Assembly (NCBI GenBank): GCA_023145215.1
Contig: JAGLED010000002.1
Coordinates: forward strand, 1-64,000
Reading direction: 5' to 3'
DNA: 64,000 nucleotides
DNA from: Rhodospirillales bacterium
Lineage (GTDB): Bacteria > Pseudomonadota > Alphaproteobacteria > Rhodospirillales > Casp-alpha2
Below the pieces are notes generated by a model. That model saw only the letters and a program-made list of their open reading frames with translations, was not told the origin of the DNA and ran no database searches. Shown piece by piece: positions 45,237 through 54,736 of the stretch. The translations under genes and the position numbers were made by a program. Each line of letters begins with the position of its first letter. The stretch's first letter is position 1.

Positions 45237-45661
45237 TGATCGAGATCACCAAAGACATCGCGATCCCGGATTCCGAGATCGAAGAACACTTCATCCGGGC
45301 AACGGGCCCGGGCGGACAAAAGGTCAACAAGTCGGAAACCGCTGTCCAGCTGCGTTTCGATGCGCGTCATTCCAGTGCGCTTTCCAATGCGCATTTTTTA
45401 CGGCTGAAAAAAATGGCCGGACGACGCATGACGGCGGACGGGATGCTGGTGATCACGGCGCGCCAGTTCCGCACACAGGAACAGAACCGCAAGGACGCCA
45501 TGGACCGGCTGGTTCAGTTGATCCGCGAAAGTGCGAAGCCGCCCCGGACCCGGCGGCCGACGAAAACCCCGAAAGCACAGAAACGCAAACGGCTCGAGAA
45601 CAAGCGCCATAAGAGTTCGATCAAGAAAGCCCGCGGCGGCACAGTCTCCCGCGACGAGTGA
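45236..45661 (+). CDS. arfB: Alternative ribosome-rescue factor ArfB (YaeJ), peptidyl-tRNA hydrolase
   Basis: Codon-independent release factor that frees stalled ribosomes. 141 residues. The catalytic GGQ is at residues 26-28 (ATGPGGQKVNKSETAVQL). The C-terminal tail is strongly basic (KAQKRKRLENKRHKSSIKKA), as needed to enter the empty mRNA channel. It lacks the codon-recognition domains of RF1/RF2. One-base overlap with the LysR stop; convergent with gshB, 2 bp away. Confidence 0.94.
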   Translation: MIEITKDIAIPDSEIEEHFIRATGPGGQKVNKSETAVQLRFDARHSSALSNAHFLRLKKMAGRRMTADGMLVITARQFRTQEQNRKDAMDRLVQLIRESAKPPRTRRPTKTPKAQKRKRLENKRHKSSIKKARGGTVSRDE

Positions 45662-45663
45662 CG

Positions 45664-46605
45664 CTAAAGCCGTGCTTCGATCGCGTCCCAGATTTGCGCC
45701 TCGAGACAGGCGTCGTCGAAACGGTTGATCTCCTGCAGGCCCGTCGGCGACGTGACGTTGATCTCGGTCATGTACCCGCCGATGACGTCGATCCCGACGA
45801 AGATCATGCCGCGATTTTTCAGCTCGGGGCCGATGGCGGCGCAGATGTCGCGTTCCCGATCGGTGATCTCGGATTTCACAGCTTTGCCACCGACATGCAT
45901 GTTGGAGCGCGCCTCGCCGTCGGCCGGCACGCGATTGGTGGCGCCGGCGATCTCGCCGTCGATCAGGATGATGCGCTTGTCGCCGGCGCGGACATCCTTC
46001 AGATACGCTTGCGCGATGATGGGCTCGCGATAGAGCATGGTAAACATTTCCAGAAGCGCGTTGAGGTTTTCATCGTCCGGCTTGATGTGGAATACACCCG
46101 CCCCGCCGTTGCCATATAGCGGCTTGATGATGATGTCCTTGTGTTCTTTTCGGAATGCCATGATCTGGTCACGGTCCGACGAGATCAGGGTCGGCGGCAT
46201 GAATTCGGAAAAGTGCGTGACGAAAAGTTTCTCCGGCGCGTTTCTAACCTCGCGCGGGTCGTTAACCACCAGTGTTTTCGGATGCACATGCTCAAGCAGG
46301 TGCGTCGCCGTGATGTAAGCCATATCGAACGGCGGGTCCTGGCGCATCAAGACGACGTCCACATCGGTCGCGAGATCGATGGTGCGTGTCTCGCCGAGCG
46401 TGAAGTGATTGCCCTGCTCGCGTCTCAGCTCCATCGGCTCGGCTTCGGCAATGATGTGGCCGCGCGACATCGACAGTTTGCCGGGCACGTAATGCAGCAG
46501 CTTGTAGCCGCGCTTCTGCGCTTCGAGGGCCATGACGAACGTGCTGTCGCCTTTGATGTCGATGGTACTCACATGATCCATCTGGATCGCGACGGTCAGG
46601 GTCAT
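45664..46605 (-). CDS. gshB: Glutathione synthetase
   Basis: ATP-grasp ligase that joins gamma-glutamylcysteine and glycine. 313 residues from ATG 46605 ([17 protein letters not shown]); the 57-codon upstream open frame overlaps the next gene and is not conserved. ATP-grasp features are [34 protein letters not shown] and [21 protein letters not shown]. Downstream of the SirB1-TPR gene with a 29-bp gap. Confidence 0.96.
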   Translation of the reverse strand: MTLTVAIQMDHVSTIDIKGDSTFVMALEAQKRGYKLLHYVPGKLSMSRGHIIAEAEPMELRREQGNHFTLGETRTIDLATDVDVVLMRQDPPFDMAYITATHLLEHVHPKTLVVNDPREVRNAPEKLFVTHFSEFMPPTLISSDRDQIMAFRKEHKDIIIKPLYGNGGAGVFHIKPDDENLNALLEMFTMLYREPIIAQAYLKDVRAGDKRIILIDGEIAGATNRVPADGEARSNMHVGGKAVKSEITDRERDICAAIGPELKNRGMIFVGIDVIGGYMTEINVTSPTGLQEINRFDDACLEAQIWDAIEARL

Positions 46606-46634
46606 GGCAATTCCTAAAGAAATGAAGGTCCCGC

Positions 46635-47468
46635 TTATGTGAGGCGGGTCCGAAGTTCCTGCAAGAGGATGGTGGTGTTGTAGCGCGCCGATTCCCCGGC
46701 GCCGAGCCGGAGATATTCTTCCAGCGCTTCGACGGCGGCCTGTATCCGGTCGAGGCGTGCGTTGAGAAGCCCGCATTCACGCCACAAAGTCGGCTCTTCG
46801 GGGGCGATGCGGAGCGCGAGTTCGAGCAATTTCGACGCGTCTTCGAGCCGCTTGGCCCGTAACAAGACGGATTTGCGGCCGGCCAGAAGGCGCAGCAAGG
46901 CTTCCTTGTCGCTCAGGACTTTCAGGCCATCGGGCGTCAGCTCCGCTTCGTTGCCGTCGAACGCTTTCAGGATTGCCCGGATGTCGGCGGGTTCCAGCGT
47001 CCGCCCGTCGCCGAGTGGGTCTGCGACCAGCCGCTCGCCCAGGCCTTCGAGGCGGATCAGCATGCGGCCCGGGATGTAAATGATTTCGGCGTCCCAGCCG
47101 AGGGCCCGTGCGGTCGCCGCATAAAGAATGGCCAGCGCGTCGCTGCAACCGATGCGGCTGTCGATGACACGGGTCAGGTCGTAACTGTCTTCATCTGTGC
47201 CGTTCGATTCCCCGCCACCATACCCGTAATGACGCGCCAGAACCTGACGGAGCGCATCGATCATCACCGCGACCGGCACCGGACCGTCGTTGATGCGCGC
47301 GTAATCACCGACCTTGGTCGAGAGTTTATCGAGATGGCGGCGGTAACGGTCGAGAGGCAAGGCCGGACGGTCGAACGCACCGGCGAGTAGGGCTGCTTCC
47401 GCGATACTCATGCCGCCTTCGGCGCCGTAATGCGCGAGCTGTTCGACAATGTCGCCCGCAGTGTTCAC
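46635..47468 (-). CDS. SirB1-type transglutaminase-like protein with TPR tail
   Basis: 277 residues. N-terminal SirB1/transglutaminase-like domain with [13 protein letters not shown] and a core Cys in [25 protein letters not shown], then [13 protein letters not shown]; the C-terminal 100 residues form helical TPR-like repeats ([28 protein letters not shown]). Function unknown. I use GTG 47468 because it overlaps the previous stop (GTGA), which suggests coupling; ATG 47411 would shorten it by 19 residues. Lies between the BON lipoprotein and gshB. Confidence 0.85.
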   Translation of the reverse strand: MNTAGDIVEQLAHYGAEGGMSIAEAALLAGAFDRPALPLDRYRRHLDKLSTKVGDYARINDGPVPVAVMIDALRQVLARHYGYGGGESNGTDEDSYDLTRVIDSRIGCSDALAILYAATARALGWDAEIIYIPGRMLIRLEGLGERLVADPLGDGRTLEPADIRAILKAFDGNEAELTPDGLKVLSDKEALLRLLAGRKSVLLRAKRLEDASKLLELALRIAPEEPTLWRECGLLNARLDRIQAAVEALEEYLRLGAGESARYNTTILLQELRTRLT

Positions 47469-48055
47469 GATTTGACGGGCTCCTTCACCCGGACATGGCT
47501 GACGACGCGTTTGACGTATTTAATTGAGCGCGCGTGGTTGATGACCCGATCCAGTTCTTCTTTGTCCTGAGCGATGCCGATCAGGTAGATCACCGCACCC
47601 ACGGTCTCTATCGAATAGTTGATGGCGAGGATGTCCTGGTCGAAGGTCATCTTCGATTGCAGTTGCGTGGTGATCCAGGAATCGTTGGCGATATCGGAAA
47701 GCGGGCTCTCGCTCACTTCGATCTCGTTGATGACGTCGGTGACGTTTTCGACCGTCCAGGCGATTCGCACCGCGTCGGCGCGCCGCTCTTCGCTCGGCAC
47801 GCGCCCCGTCAGCAGTGCGCGGCCTTCGTAGACCTCGATCCCGACGTCGCGAAACAACTCTTCGTTCGTGTCCAGAAGCTTGGCGCGAATCCGGGTGGCG
47901 GTTGTGGTATCCGCCGCCACGCCTTTGATCCCGCGCTCTTGATAAGCCGCGACCCCCGCCGTGGCCGCGCCGCCGACGATCAGTCCGGCGCAGCCGCCAA
48001 GCTGCAAGGTGCCTAGCAACAACGCCAGAACCGCAGGTATTCGAAAACGGCGCAT
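47465..48055 (-). CDS. BON-domain lipoprotein
   Basis: 196 residues from ATG 48055 (MRRFRIPAVLALLLGTLQLGGC), where a lipoprotein signal peptide ends at Cys22. Two BON domains follow (about 50-118 and 125-190), with the conserved glycine in ALLTGRVPSEERRADAVRIA and VIYLIGIAQDKEELDRVINHA. Such DolP/OsmY-like proteins act at the outer membrane or periplasm in envelope integrity. Two upstream ATGs in the open frame would bury the signal. Coupled to the SirB1 gene by a 4-base overlap. Confidence 0.9.
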   Translation of the reverse strand: MRRFRIPAVLALLLGTLQLGGCAGLIVGGAATAGVAAYQERGIKGVAADTTTATRIRAKLLDTNEELFRDVGIEVYEGRALLTGRVPSEERRADAVRIAWTVENVTDVINEIEVSESPLSDIANDSWITTQLQSKMTFDQDILAINYSIETVGAVIYLIGIAQDKEELDRVINHARSIKYVKRVVSHVRVKEPVKS

Positions 48056-48197
48056 CGTTGACGCCCCGATCCAGTTTTCAACCATTAACAAGCACAACCA
48101 CCCCGGCTTATAACGCCGATAAACGAATGCTACACACAATTCTGGCCGCTGTAAAAACGCGTCATACAGTAGATAACAAATTCATCATATGGCGCAA

Positions 48198-48560
48198 TTA
48201 TGGCCGCCAGGCATCGGTAACATGTTCCGGCAATCTGCCGGGCACGATGGCGATCACGTCGAAACGCAGGTCGTGCCCCTGAAGGCCGGCGTGTTGCGAG
48301 AGGAAGTGTTCGGCGGCGCGGATGATTCGCCCCCGCTGATGAAAGCCGACCGCTTCAAGGGCCGCAGCGCGGCTTTCACGCGTTTTCACTTCGACAAACG
48401 CCAATGTGCGTCCGCGCGCGGCGACGATATCGATTTCGCCCGAGGGCACCCTGAAATCGCGCGCTAAAATACGATAGCCCTTTAACCGCAGCAGGCCCGC
48501 CGCCAGCGTCTCCGCGCCGCGGCCACGGCGGTTGGCGCGGCGGCGCCGGTCGGTGCTCAT
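48198..48560 (-). CDS. yraN: UPF0102 family protein YraN
   Basis: 120 residues. Endonuclease-like fold of the UPF0102 family with RRANRRGRGAETLAAGLLRLKGYRILARDFR and the PD-(D/E)xK-type motif GEIDIVAARGRTLAFVEVKTR (split here as GEIDIVA and FVEVK). Function is not established. Overlaps rsmI by 4 bases, a common pairing. Confidence 0.92.
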   Translation of the reverse strand: MSTDRRRRANRRGRGAETLAAGLLRLKGYRILARDFRVPSGEIDIVAARGRTLAFVEVKTRESRAAALEAVGFHQRGRIIRAAEHFLSQHAGLQGHDLRFDVIAIVPGRLPEHVTDAWRP

Positions 48561-49549
48561 GTTTCGTCTTCCGCCTTGATGGCGAGCGCCATGTTGTAGG
48601 CGTCACGGCGCGCGATTCCGGTTTCGGCGGCAATGCGGCTCGCCGCTTCACGGACGCTTTCGGTTCGCAGCAGATCCCGAAGCCGGGCGTCGACGTCGGC
48701 GGTATCGGGCGCGCCGTCATCGAGAGGGGCACCGACGACCATCGTCACCTCGCCCTTCGGCGGACCGGCGGCCTCGTAGTGTGTTTTCAGGTCTTCGAGA
48801 GATCCGTGCCGTGCCTCTTCGAACATTTTGGTCATTTCACGGAGCACGCAGGCAGGCCGGTCGCCCAAAACGGCAGCCATGTCGGCAAGCGACGACGCCA
48901 GGCGTTGCGGCGATTCGAGGAATACAAGCGACGCATCGACGGATGCAATCTCGCCCAGCCAGGTGCGGCGCTTACCCTGCTTCGGCGGTGGAAAACCGCA
49001 GTACATGAAGCGGTCGGTCGGCAGACCCGCCAGCACCAGCGCGTTGGTGACGGCGGATGGGCCGGGGGCGGCGTGCACCGGAATATTCTCCGCGCGGCAT
49101 AGTTCCGCCAGCCGGTAGCCGGGATCGTTGATCATCGGCGTGCCGGCATCCGACACCAGCGCCACGATTTCGCCTGAATTCAAGTGCTCCATGAGCCGTG
49201 GACCGGCCTTGACGGCGTTGTGCTCATGATAGGAAATCAGTTTTCCATGCGTGATCCCGTGCATGTGCAGGAGCTTCCCGGTGACGCGCGTATCTTCACA
49301 GGCGATGACGTCGGCGCGGGTCAGGATATCGAGCGCCCGGAGCGTGATATCGGCGGCGTTGCCGATCGGCGTCGCGACGACGTAAAGGCCATGGGCGAGC
49401 CGTTGTTGCGGTTTACTCGCCTCGGGCAAGCGGCTACCGTCATCACTGTCGCGCCCGGCATCGACTAAACGAGAGGTAGATGTTTCTTCCCCCCGCTTTT
49501 CCGCTTTCGCTTGCAAACGCGCGCCGCGTTTTTTCCCTGATTGCGCCAT
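48557..49549 (-). CDS. rsmI: 16S rRNA (cytidine-1402-2'-O)-methyltransferase RsmI
   Basis: SAM-dependent methyltransferase for C1402 in the ribosomal P site. The core starts at GLYVVATPIGNAADITLRAL and includes ACEDTRVTGKLL, SDAGTPMINDPG and AAPGPSAVTNALVLAGLP; the C-terminus has an HTH-like segment. From ATG 49549 it is 330 residues with a basic 40-residue N-terminal extension that overlaps the divergent lpoA-like gene by 70 bp. TTG 49429 would give the usual 290 residues and remove the overlap. The 5' end is therefore uncertain. Confidence 0.9.
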   Translation of the reverse strand: MAQSGKKRGARLQAKAEKRGEETSTSRLVDAGRDSDDGSRLPEASKPQQRLAHGLYVVATPIGNAADITLRALDILTRADVIACEDTRVTGKLLHMHGITHGKLISYHEHNAVKAGPRLMEHLNSGEIVALVSDAGTPMINDPGYRLAELCRAENIPVHAAPGPSAVTNALVLAGLPTDRFMYCGFPPPKQGKRRTWLGEIASVDASLVFLESPQRLASSLADMAAVLGDRPACVLREMTKMFEEARHGSLEDLKTHYEAAGPPKGEVTMVVGAPLDDGAPDTADVDARLRDLLRTESVREAASRIAAETGIARRDAYNMALAIKAEDET

Positions 49550-50997
49550 TGGTGGCCCTTCTCATTCTCGCCGGCTGCCAGCATTCCGCAATCGGTGGGT
49601 CCGAGCAAGGAAAGCCGATGATCGCCGGTCCGTCGACGACGGACACCGCCACCGCCGGCGTGCCGCGTTCGCAACAGTTGCCGCCGGTCTCCGGGCCACG
49701 TGTGCCGCCTGGGCCGAACCTGCCGGAGATTCCGCCGACGGCGCCGCGTGCGCGTGCGGGCGAGCCGTTGCCGTCGCTGGCCGAGCTTCTGAACAGGCCG
49801 GTCAATCCTAATCAATTGCCGCCCGAAATCATGACATCGACCGTACCGGTGGCCAGTGCCGATTCGGTGCGCGTTGCCCTTCTGGTGCCGTTGAGCGGCC
49901 CCGCGTCCAAAGTCGGACAGGCGATGCTGAACGCGGCGCAGCTGGCACTGTTCCAGTTCGCGGACGACCGGTTTGAGCTTCTGCCGCACGATACCGGCGG
50001 CACCGTCGACGGTGCATTGGCCGCCGCGCAGCTTGCGATTGGCGATGGGGCGAAGCTGATCATCGGCCCCTTGCTGTCGGCCTCGGTACAGGCCGTCGGG
50101 CCGATCGCGCGTGCTGCCAACGTGCCGGTGGTCGGATTTTCCAGCGATCGCAACGCCGCCGGTGACGGGGTCTACGTCATGGGGTTCCTCCCCGCCGCGC
50201 AGACCGAACGTGTGCTGGGGTATGCGATTTCACGGGGCCTTGTCCGTTTCGGATTGTTGGCGCCCGACAACGCCTATGGTGCGGCCGTGCTGCAGGCGAT
50301 GCAGGACGTGACGCTGCGGCAGGGCGTTCAGGTGACGCGCGCCCGGCTCTATGACCCGAACGCGGAAGACTATACCGATGTGGTCCGGGAAATCTCCGAC
50401 TTCGACGCTCGCAAGCAGGAACTCGAACGTCAGATCGCCGAGCTGAAGCAGCGCGACGATGAAATTTCAAAGAAGACGCTGGAACGGCTGGAGCAATTAC
50501 AAACCGCAGGCGATCTGCCGTTCGACGCGCTGATGGTCGCCGACGGCGGCAAGCGGCTGCAACAACTGGCCGCGCTGTTACCGTTTTTCGACGTCGATCC
50601 GGCGGTGGTGCAGATACTGGGGACCGGCCAGTGGGACGTCCCGGGGCTGGGGAACGAGCCGGCCTTGGTCGGCGCGTGGTATGCCGCGCCGGACCCGAGA
50701 GCGCGCGTCGACTTCGTCAAGGAATACACCGCGACATTCGGCGAGACGCCGCCGCGCCTCGCAACGATCGCCTACGATGCGGCGGCGCTTGCCGCGGTGT
50801 TGGGCCAGGGCGAGGATGGACCGAACTACACCCAGCAGGCGCTCGCCTCGCCGAACGGTTACTGGGGCCGGGACGGGATTTTTCGGTTGATGCCGAGCGG
50901 GATCACGGAGCGCGGCCTTGCCGTGCTCGAGATCACGCGGAAGTCGTCGCGGGTCATCGACCCGGCACCGGAAAGCTTTCAGCCGCGCATCAACTGA
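49480..50997 (+). CDS. Penicillin-binding protein activator, LpoA-like lipoprotein
   Basis: 505 residues. Lipoprotein signal with lipobox LAGC (Cys33) after an ATG with GAGAGG just upstream, so this start is well supported. A Pro-rich linker (about 45-115) leads to a periplasmic-binding type I fold (SVRVALLVPLSGPASKVGQAM, KLIIGPLLSASVQAVGPIA, GYAISRGLVRFGLLAPDNAYG) as in LpoA C-terminal domains. In E. coli LpoA stimulates PBP1A from the outer membrane; that role here is by homology. A charged helical insert (DFDARKQELERQIAELKQRD) is probably coiled. Confidence 0.88.
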   Translation: MFLPPAFPLSLANARRVFSLIAPLVALLILAGCQHSAIGGSEQGKPMIAGPSTTDTATAGVPRSQQLPPVSGPRVPPGPNLPEIPPTAPRARAGEPLPSLAELLNRPVNPNQLPPEIMTSTVPVASADSVRVALLVPLSGPASKVGQAMLNAAQLALFQFADDRFELLPHDTGGTVDGALAAAQLAIGDGAKLIIGPLLSASVQAVGPIARAANVPVVGFSSDRNAAGDGVYVMGFLPAAQTERVLGYAISRGLVRFGLLAPDNAYGAAVLQAMQDVTLRQGVQVTRARLYDPNAEDYTDVVREISDFDARKQELERQIAELKQRDDEISKKTLERLEQLQTAGDLPFDALMVADGGKRLQQLAALLPFFDVDPAVVQILGTGQWDVPGLGNEPALVGAWYAAPDPRARVDFVKEYTATFGETPPRLATIAYDAAALAAVLGQGEDGPNYTQQALASPNGYWGRDGIFRLMPSGITERGLAVLEITRKSSRVIDPAPESFQPRIN

Positions 50998-51022
50998 CGC
51001 CCCGTCCGGGTGATGGCGGAAT

Positions 51023-52171
51023 TTATGAAAGCAGCATGCCCAGCACCGCGTTGAGCCGTTGACGCCCGGCCGCCGTCGCATAGACCGACGTCGCCGTTCG
51101 TGCCATCAAGTCACCATCGACCATCCGGGCGAGTGCGTCGGGATCGACCGTGCCGTCGAATGAGATCCCCGCGATCCGACCGAAGCGTTCGATATCGATC
51201 CCGTCCACGAGGCGCAGCCCCATCATCACCAGTTCGCGCGCACGGTCTTCCGCGCTCAACAGGCGGCGCTTTGCCGTGCCGTGACCGTGCTCGCCTGCCA
51301 GTTTCAACCAGCGATCCGGGTTGTGGATTTGATGTGTGCCGTAGAACGCGCCGTCAATCGTGAGCCTGCCATGCGCGCCGGGCCCGATCCCCAGATAATC
51401 GCCGCCCCGCCAGCAGGTCAGATTGTGACGGCTCTCTTCGCCCGGCCGGGCGTGGTTGGAGATTTCATACGCCGGCATCCCGGCGGCGGAGAGGATCTCC
51501 TGCGTCGTTTCGAACATATCGGCCGCGTCGTCGTCGTCCGCGGGGTGGACCCCTTCGCGGAAGAACGGCGTACCGCTCTCGATGGTCAGTTGATAAAGCG
51601 ACAGGTGCCCGCCGGCTATTCGGACCGCTCGGTCCAATTCATCGCGCCAATCGGTTGGCGACTGGCCGGGACGGGCATAGATCAGATCGAACGTCACCCG
51701 TTCGAAAACGTTAATGGCATCCTCAAGAGACGCGATCGCATCCGCCGCCGAATGATCGCGCCCGAGGAACCGTAGCGCATCGTCGTCGAACGACTGAACA
51801 CCGACCGACAGCCGATTGACGCCGGCGTCCTTGAAATCGCGGAGCCGGCGCCGCTCGGAAGACGTGGGGTTGGTCTCGAGTGTGATTTCGATATCGTCGG
51901 CGACCGGCCAGTGACGTGCGACCGCTTGAACGATCTCGCCCACCGTTTCCGGTTCGATCAGCGACGGCGTGCCGCCCCCGAAATAAAGACTGGTGACGGT
52001 CCGCCCTTCGAGTTCGCCGGCATAGTGTGCGAGTTCGGACAGCAGCGCACCCCGCCAGCGGCTTGCATCGATGTCCGTATCTTTGTGGACGTTGAAATCG
52101 CAGTATGGACAAATCCGGCGGCAGAACGGCCAGTGCACATAAACGCCGAAGCCGGGGTTTTTGCCGCCCAC
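51023..52171 (-). CDS. hemW: Radical SAM family haem chaperone HemW
   Basis: Radical-SAM protein once annotated as coproporphyrinogen oxidase; HemW binds and delivers haem. 382 residues from GTG 52171, directly abutting the rdgB stop. The cluster motif is Cys17, Cys21, Cys24 (CRRICPYC); HemN has a further cysteine here, which HemW proteins lack, as the Phe after Asp shows (CPYCDFN). YFGGGTPSLIEPETV and SVGVQSFDDDALRFLGR are family motifs. Part of rph-rdgB-hemW. Confidence 0.93.
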   Translation of the reverse strand: MGGKNPGFGVYVHWPFCRRICPYCDFNVHKDTDIDASRWRGALLSELAHYAGELEGRTVTSLYFGGGTPSLIEPETVGEIVQAVARHWPVADDIEITLETNPTSSERRRLRDFKDAGVNRLSVGVQSFDDDALRFLGRDHSAADAIASLEDAINVFERVTFDLIYARPGQSPTDWRDELDRAVRIAGGHLSLYQLTIESGTPFFREGVHPADDDDAADMFETTQEILSAAGMPAYEISNHARPGEESRHNLTCWRGGDYLGIGPGAHGRLTIDGAFYGTHQIHNPDRWLKLAGEHGHGTAKRRLLSAEDRARELVMMGLRLVDGIDIERFGRIAGISFDGTVDPDALARMVDGDLMARTATSVYATAAGRQRLNAVLGMLLS

Positions 52172-52777
52172 TCAGGTGACGTCGCTAAAGCACGCCCGGA
52201 CCAGCTTGGCGAACGCATCGGCCCGGTGCGACAGCGCATGTTTCTTGTTGGGTTCCATCTCGCCGAACGTGATCGTCTCACCATCCGCCGTAAAGATCGG
52301 GTCGTACCCGAAGCCTTTGTCGCCGACGGGCGGCCACGTGATTTCACCCTCGACGAGGCCTTCGAACACTTCCGCGTGCCCGTCCGGCCAGGCGAGCGCC
52401 AGTGCGCAGACGAATCTGGCCGAGCGGTCCTCGGCGCCCCGCAACAGTTCCTCGACCTTCTCCATTGCCGCCAGGAAATCCTTCTCCGGTCCGGCCCAGC
52501 GCGCCGAATAAATTCCCGGCGCCCCATCGAGTGCCGTGACGGCCAACCCGGAATCATCTGCAAGGGCGGGAAGTCTGGCGGCTTCGGCGGCGGCGTGCGC
52601 CTTCAGAAGCGCGTTCGCGACGAACGTGTCGCCGGTCTCTTCGGGTTCGGGCAGATCGAGATCGCCGGCGGAAACGACCTCGACCCCGAACGGCCGCATC
52701 AGGTCGCCGATCTCGCGGACCTTGCCCGCGTTGTGGCTGGCGATCACCAGTTTCCGTTCATTGAACCGGCGCGCCAT
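52172..52777 (-). CDS. rdgB: Non-canonical purine NTP pyrophosphatase, RdgB/HAM1 family
   Basis: Hydrolyses dITP, ITP and XTP, keeping deaminated purines out of DNA and RNA. 201 residues. The opening [19 protein letters not shown], the metal-binding [26 protein letters not shown]-type block and GFGYDPIF motif are clear. Sits 10 bases downstream of rph and abuts hemW. Confidence 0.95.
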   Translation of the reverse strand: MARRFNERKLVIASHNAGKVREIGDLMRPFGVEVVSAGDLDLPEPEETGDTFVANALLKAHAAAEAARLPALADDSGLAVTALDGAPGIYSARWAGPEKDFLAAMEKVEELLRGAEDRSARFVCALALAWPDGHAEVFEGLVEGEITWPPVGDKGFGYDPIFTADGETITFGEMEPNKKHALSHRADAFAKLVRACFSDVT

Positions 52778-52787
52778 ACCCGGGCCC

Positions 52788-53504
52788 TCAGAGGCCGAGA
52801 GCGGCGTTCTGCGCCACGGTCAGTTCGGAAACGCCCTTCTTGGCGAGGCCCATCAATTCCATGAAGGTTTCTTCCGAAAACGGATCGGCCTCGGCCGTGC
52901 CCTGGATTTCGACGATGCCCCCCTTGCCTGTGAGGACGAAATTGGCGTCCGCTTCGGCATTGGAATCCTCGTCATAGTCCAGATCGAGGACGCTTTTACC
53001 GTCGAAAACCCCGCACGATACCGCGGCGACGCTGTCGATAAGGGGAATGCTGTCGATAATCCCCAGCGTCTGGCAGGCCTGGAACGCGCGATAAAGCGCG
53101 ACGTAAGCGCCGGTGATGGACGCCGTCCGCGTGCCGCCGTCCGCCTGTATCACGTCGCAGTCGAGCTTGATCTGCAACTCGCCCATCGCACCCAGATCGG
53201 TGACGGCGCGGAGCGAGCGGCCGATCAGACGCTGGATTTCCTGGGTCCGGCCCGACTGTTTGCCGCGCGCCGCTTCACGGTTGGTGCGCGTGTGCGTGGA
53301 ACGGGGCAGCATGCCGTACTCGGCGGTGACCCAGCCTTTGCCGCTGTCGCGCAGCCACGGCGGGACGCGTTGCTCGACGCTGGCGGTGCAAAGCACGTGC
53401 GTGTCCCCGAACTTGGCGAGGCACGATCCCTCGGCGTGTTTGGCGACGTCGATTTCGAGGACGACGGTTCGCATCTGGTCGGTTTCGCGGCCGGACGGGC
53501 GCAT
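52788..53504 (-). CDS. rph: Ribonuclease PH
   Basis: Phosphorolytic exonuclease that trims tRNA 3' ends. 238 residues. The opening [39 protein letters not shown], the arginine-rich dimer region ([20 protein letters not shown]) and the phosphate-binding [20 protein letters not shown] are typical. First gene of rph-rdgB-hemW and divergent from hrcA across a gap with a promoter. Confidence 0.96.
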   Translation of the reverse strand: MRPSGRETDQMRTVVLEIDVAKHAEGSCLAKFGDTHVLCTASVEQRVPPWLRDSGKGWVTAEYGMLPRSTHTRTNREAARGKQSGRTQEIQRLIGRSLRAVTDLGAMGELQIKLDCDVIQADGGTRTASITGAYVALYRAFQACQTLGIIDSIPLIDSVAAVSCGVFDGKSVLDLDYDEDSNAEADANFVLTGKGGIVEIQGTAEADPFSEETFMELMGLAKKGVSELTVAQNAALGL

Positions 53505-53601
53505 ATGAATTCTCCACTGGCTTCAGATCGACGGCCAAGCTAGCGATTTGGTCCACGGGCGTAAAGGCAGCTTCCGGTCCGGAACACAGGCATGCATTGA
53601 G

Positions 53602-53630
53602 TTGACGGCCCGAAAGGCGGAAACTACATA
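53602..53630 (+). promoter_or_regulatory. Candidate hrcA promoter
   Basis: TTGACG (53602-53607) and TACATA (53625-53630) are separated by 17 bp, a near-consensus -35 and moderate -10 for a housekeeping sigma factor. It lies 40 bp upstream of the hrcA start. No CIRCE operator overlaps it. Confidence 0.5.
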
Positions 53631-53673
53631 ACGCCGACTTTCGCACACGGCATGGAAGGTGCTGAAACAACAG

Positions 53674-54720
53674 ATGATTGCCGAACTGAACGAGCGTTCG
53701 CGGGAGATATTCCGCCTGATCGTCGAGGCTTATTGCGACACCGGGGATCCGGTCGGCTCGCGCACCATCGCGCGCCGCATGACCCAGTCGCTCTCGCCGG
53801 CGACGATCCGCAACGTGATGGCCGACCTGGAAGACGCGGGATTGCTGTTTTCGCCGCACACCTCGGCCGGGCGCCTGCCGACCGATGCGGGCCTCAGGTT
53901 GTTCGTCGACGGCATCCTCGAGGTCGGGAATATTTCGGCCGAAGAACGCAAGCAGATCGAAGCGCAGTGCGCCGGCTCGTCCAGGAGTGTCGATCAGGTT
54001 CTGGAAGAGGCGACCACCACCCTTTCCGGGTTAACGGGCTTTGCGAGCCTAGTGTTCGCGCCCAAGACCGACAGTCCGTTGAAGCACATCGAATTCGTCA
54101 GCCTCAGCCCGGGGCGCGGCCTCGTGGTGCTGGTCACGGAGAGCGGTGTCGTTGAAAACAGATTGATCAGCGTCCCCATGACCTTGCCGCCTTCGGCGCT
54201 GGTGCAGGCGACGAACTTCCTCAGCGCGAGGCTGGTGGGCCGCACCATCAAAGAGGCGCACTCCGAGATCGTCGCCGAACTCGAAAGCCATCAGGCGCAA
54301 CTCGACGAATTGACCCAGAAAGTGGTCGAAAGCGGGCTTGCCACCTGGTCCGGCGACGGCAGCGACACGGATGCGTCGGGCACCCTGATCGTGCGTGGTC
54401 AAGCCAAGCTGTTGGAGGATGTAACGGCGCTGACGGATCTCGAACGTATCCGCTCATTGTTCGAGGCTTTGGAAACGAAAAACGAGATGCTCAAGCTGCT
54501 GAGCCTTGCGGATGACGCCGATGGAGTCCAAATCTTCATCGGTGCGGACAATAATCTGTTCAACGTTGCCGGGTGTTCGATGATCGTCGGCCCCTACCGC
54601 AACGACACCAACCATATCGTCGGGGCAATCGGTGTGATAGGCCCGACGCGAATGAATTACGCGCGGATCATTCCGATGGTCGATTATACGGCCCGGATGA
54701 TCGGTGAACGGTTCCGTTAA
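53674..54720 (+). CDS. hrcA: Heat-inducible transcription repressor HrcA
   Basis: Repressor of class I heat-shock genes that binds CIRCE. 348 residues from ATG 53674 (MIAELNERSREIFRLIVEAY), which aligns with family N-termini; an in-frame GTG at 53659 would add five residues but has no ribosome binding site at usable distance. The winged HTH is in the first 90 residues (GDPVGSRTIARRM, LSPATIRNVMADLEDAGLL, PHTSAGRLPTDAGLR). No CIRCE sequence appears next to hrcA, grpE or dnaK, so its targets are probably elsewhere (groESL). Confidence 0.93.
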   Translation: MIAELNERSREIFRLIVEAYCDTGDPVGSRTIARRMTQSLSPATIRNVMADLEDAGLLFSPHTSAGRLPTDAGLRLFVDGILEVGNISAEERKQIEAQCAGSSRSVDQVLEEATTTLSGLTGFASLVFAPKTDSPLKHIEFVSLSPGRGLVVLVTESGVVENRLISVPMTLPPSALVQATNFLSARLVGRTIKEAHSEIVAELESHQAQLDELTQKVVESGLATWSGDGSDTDASGTLIVRGQAKLLEDVTALTDLERIRSLFEALETKNEMLKLLSLADDADGVQIFIGADNNLFNVAGCSMIVGPYRNDTNHIVGAIGVIGPTRMNYARIIPMVDYTARMIGERFR

Positions 54721-54736
54721 GAACGTTAGGAAGACG

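Noticed and set aside
53505-53658. CIRCE operator upstream of hrcA
   Set aside because: No TTAGCACTC or GAGTGCTAA, even allowing two mismatches by eye.
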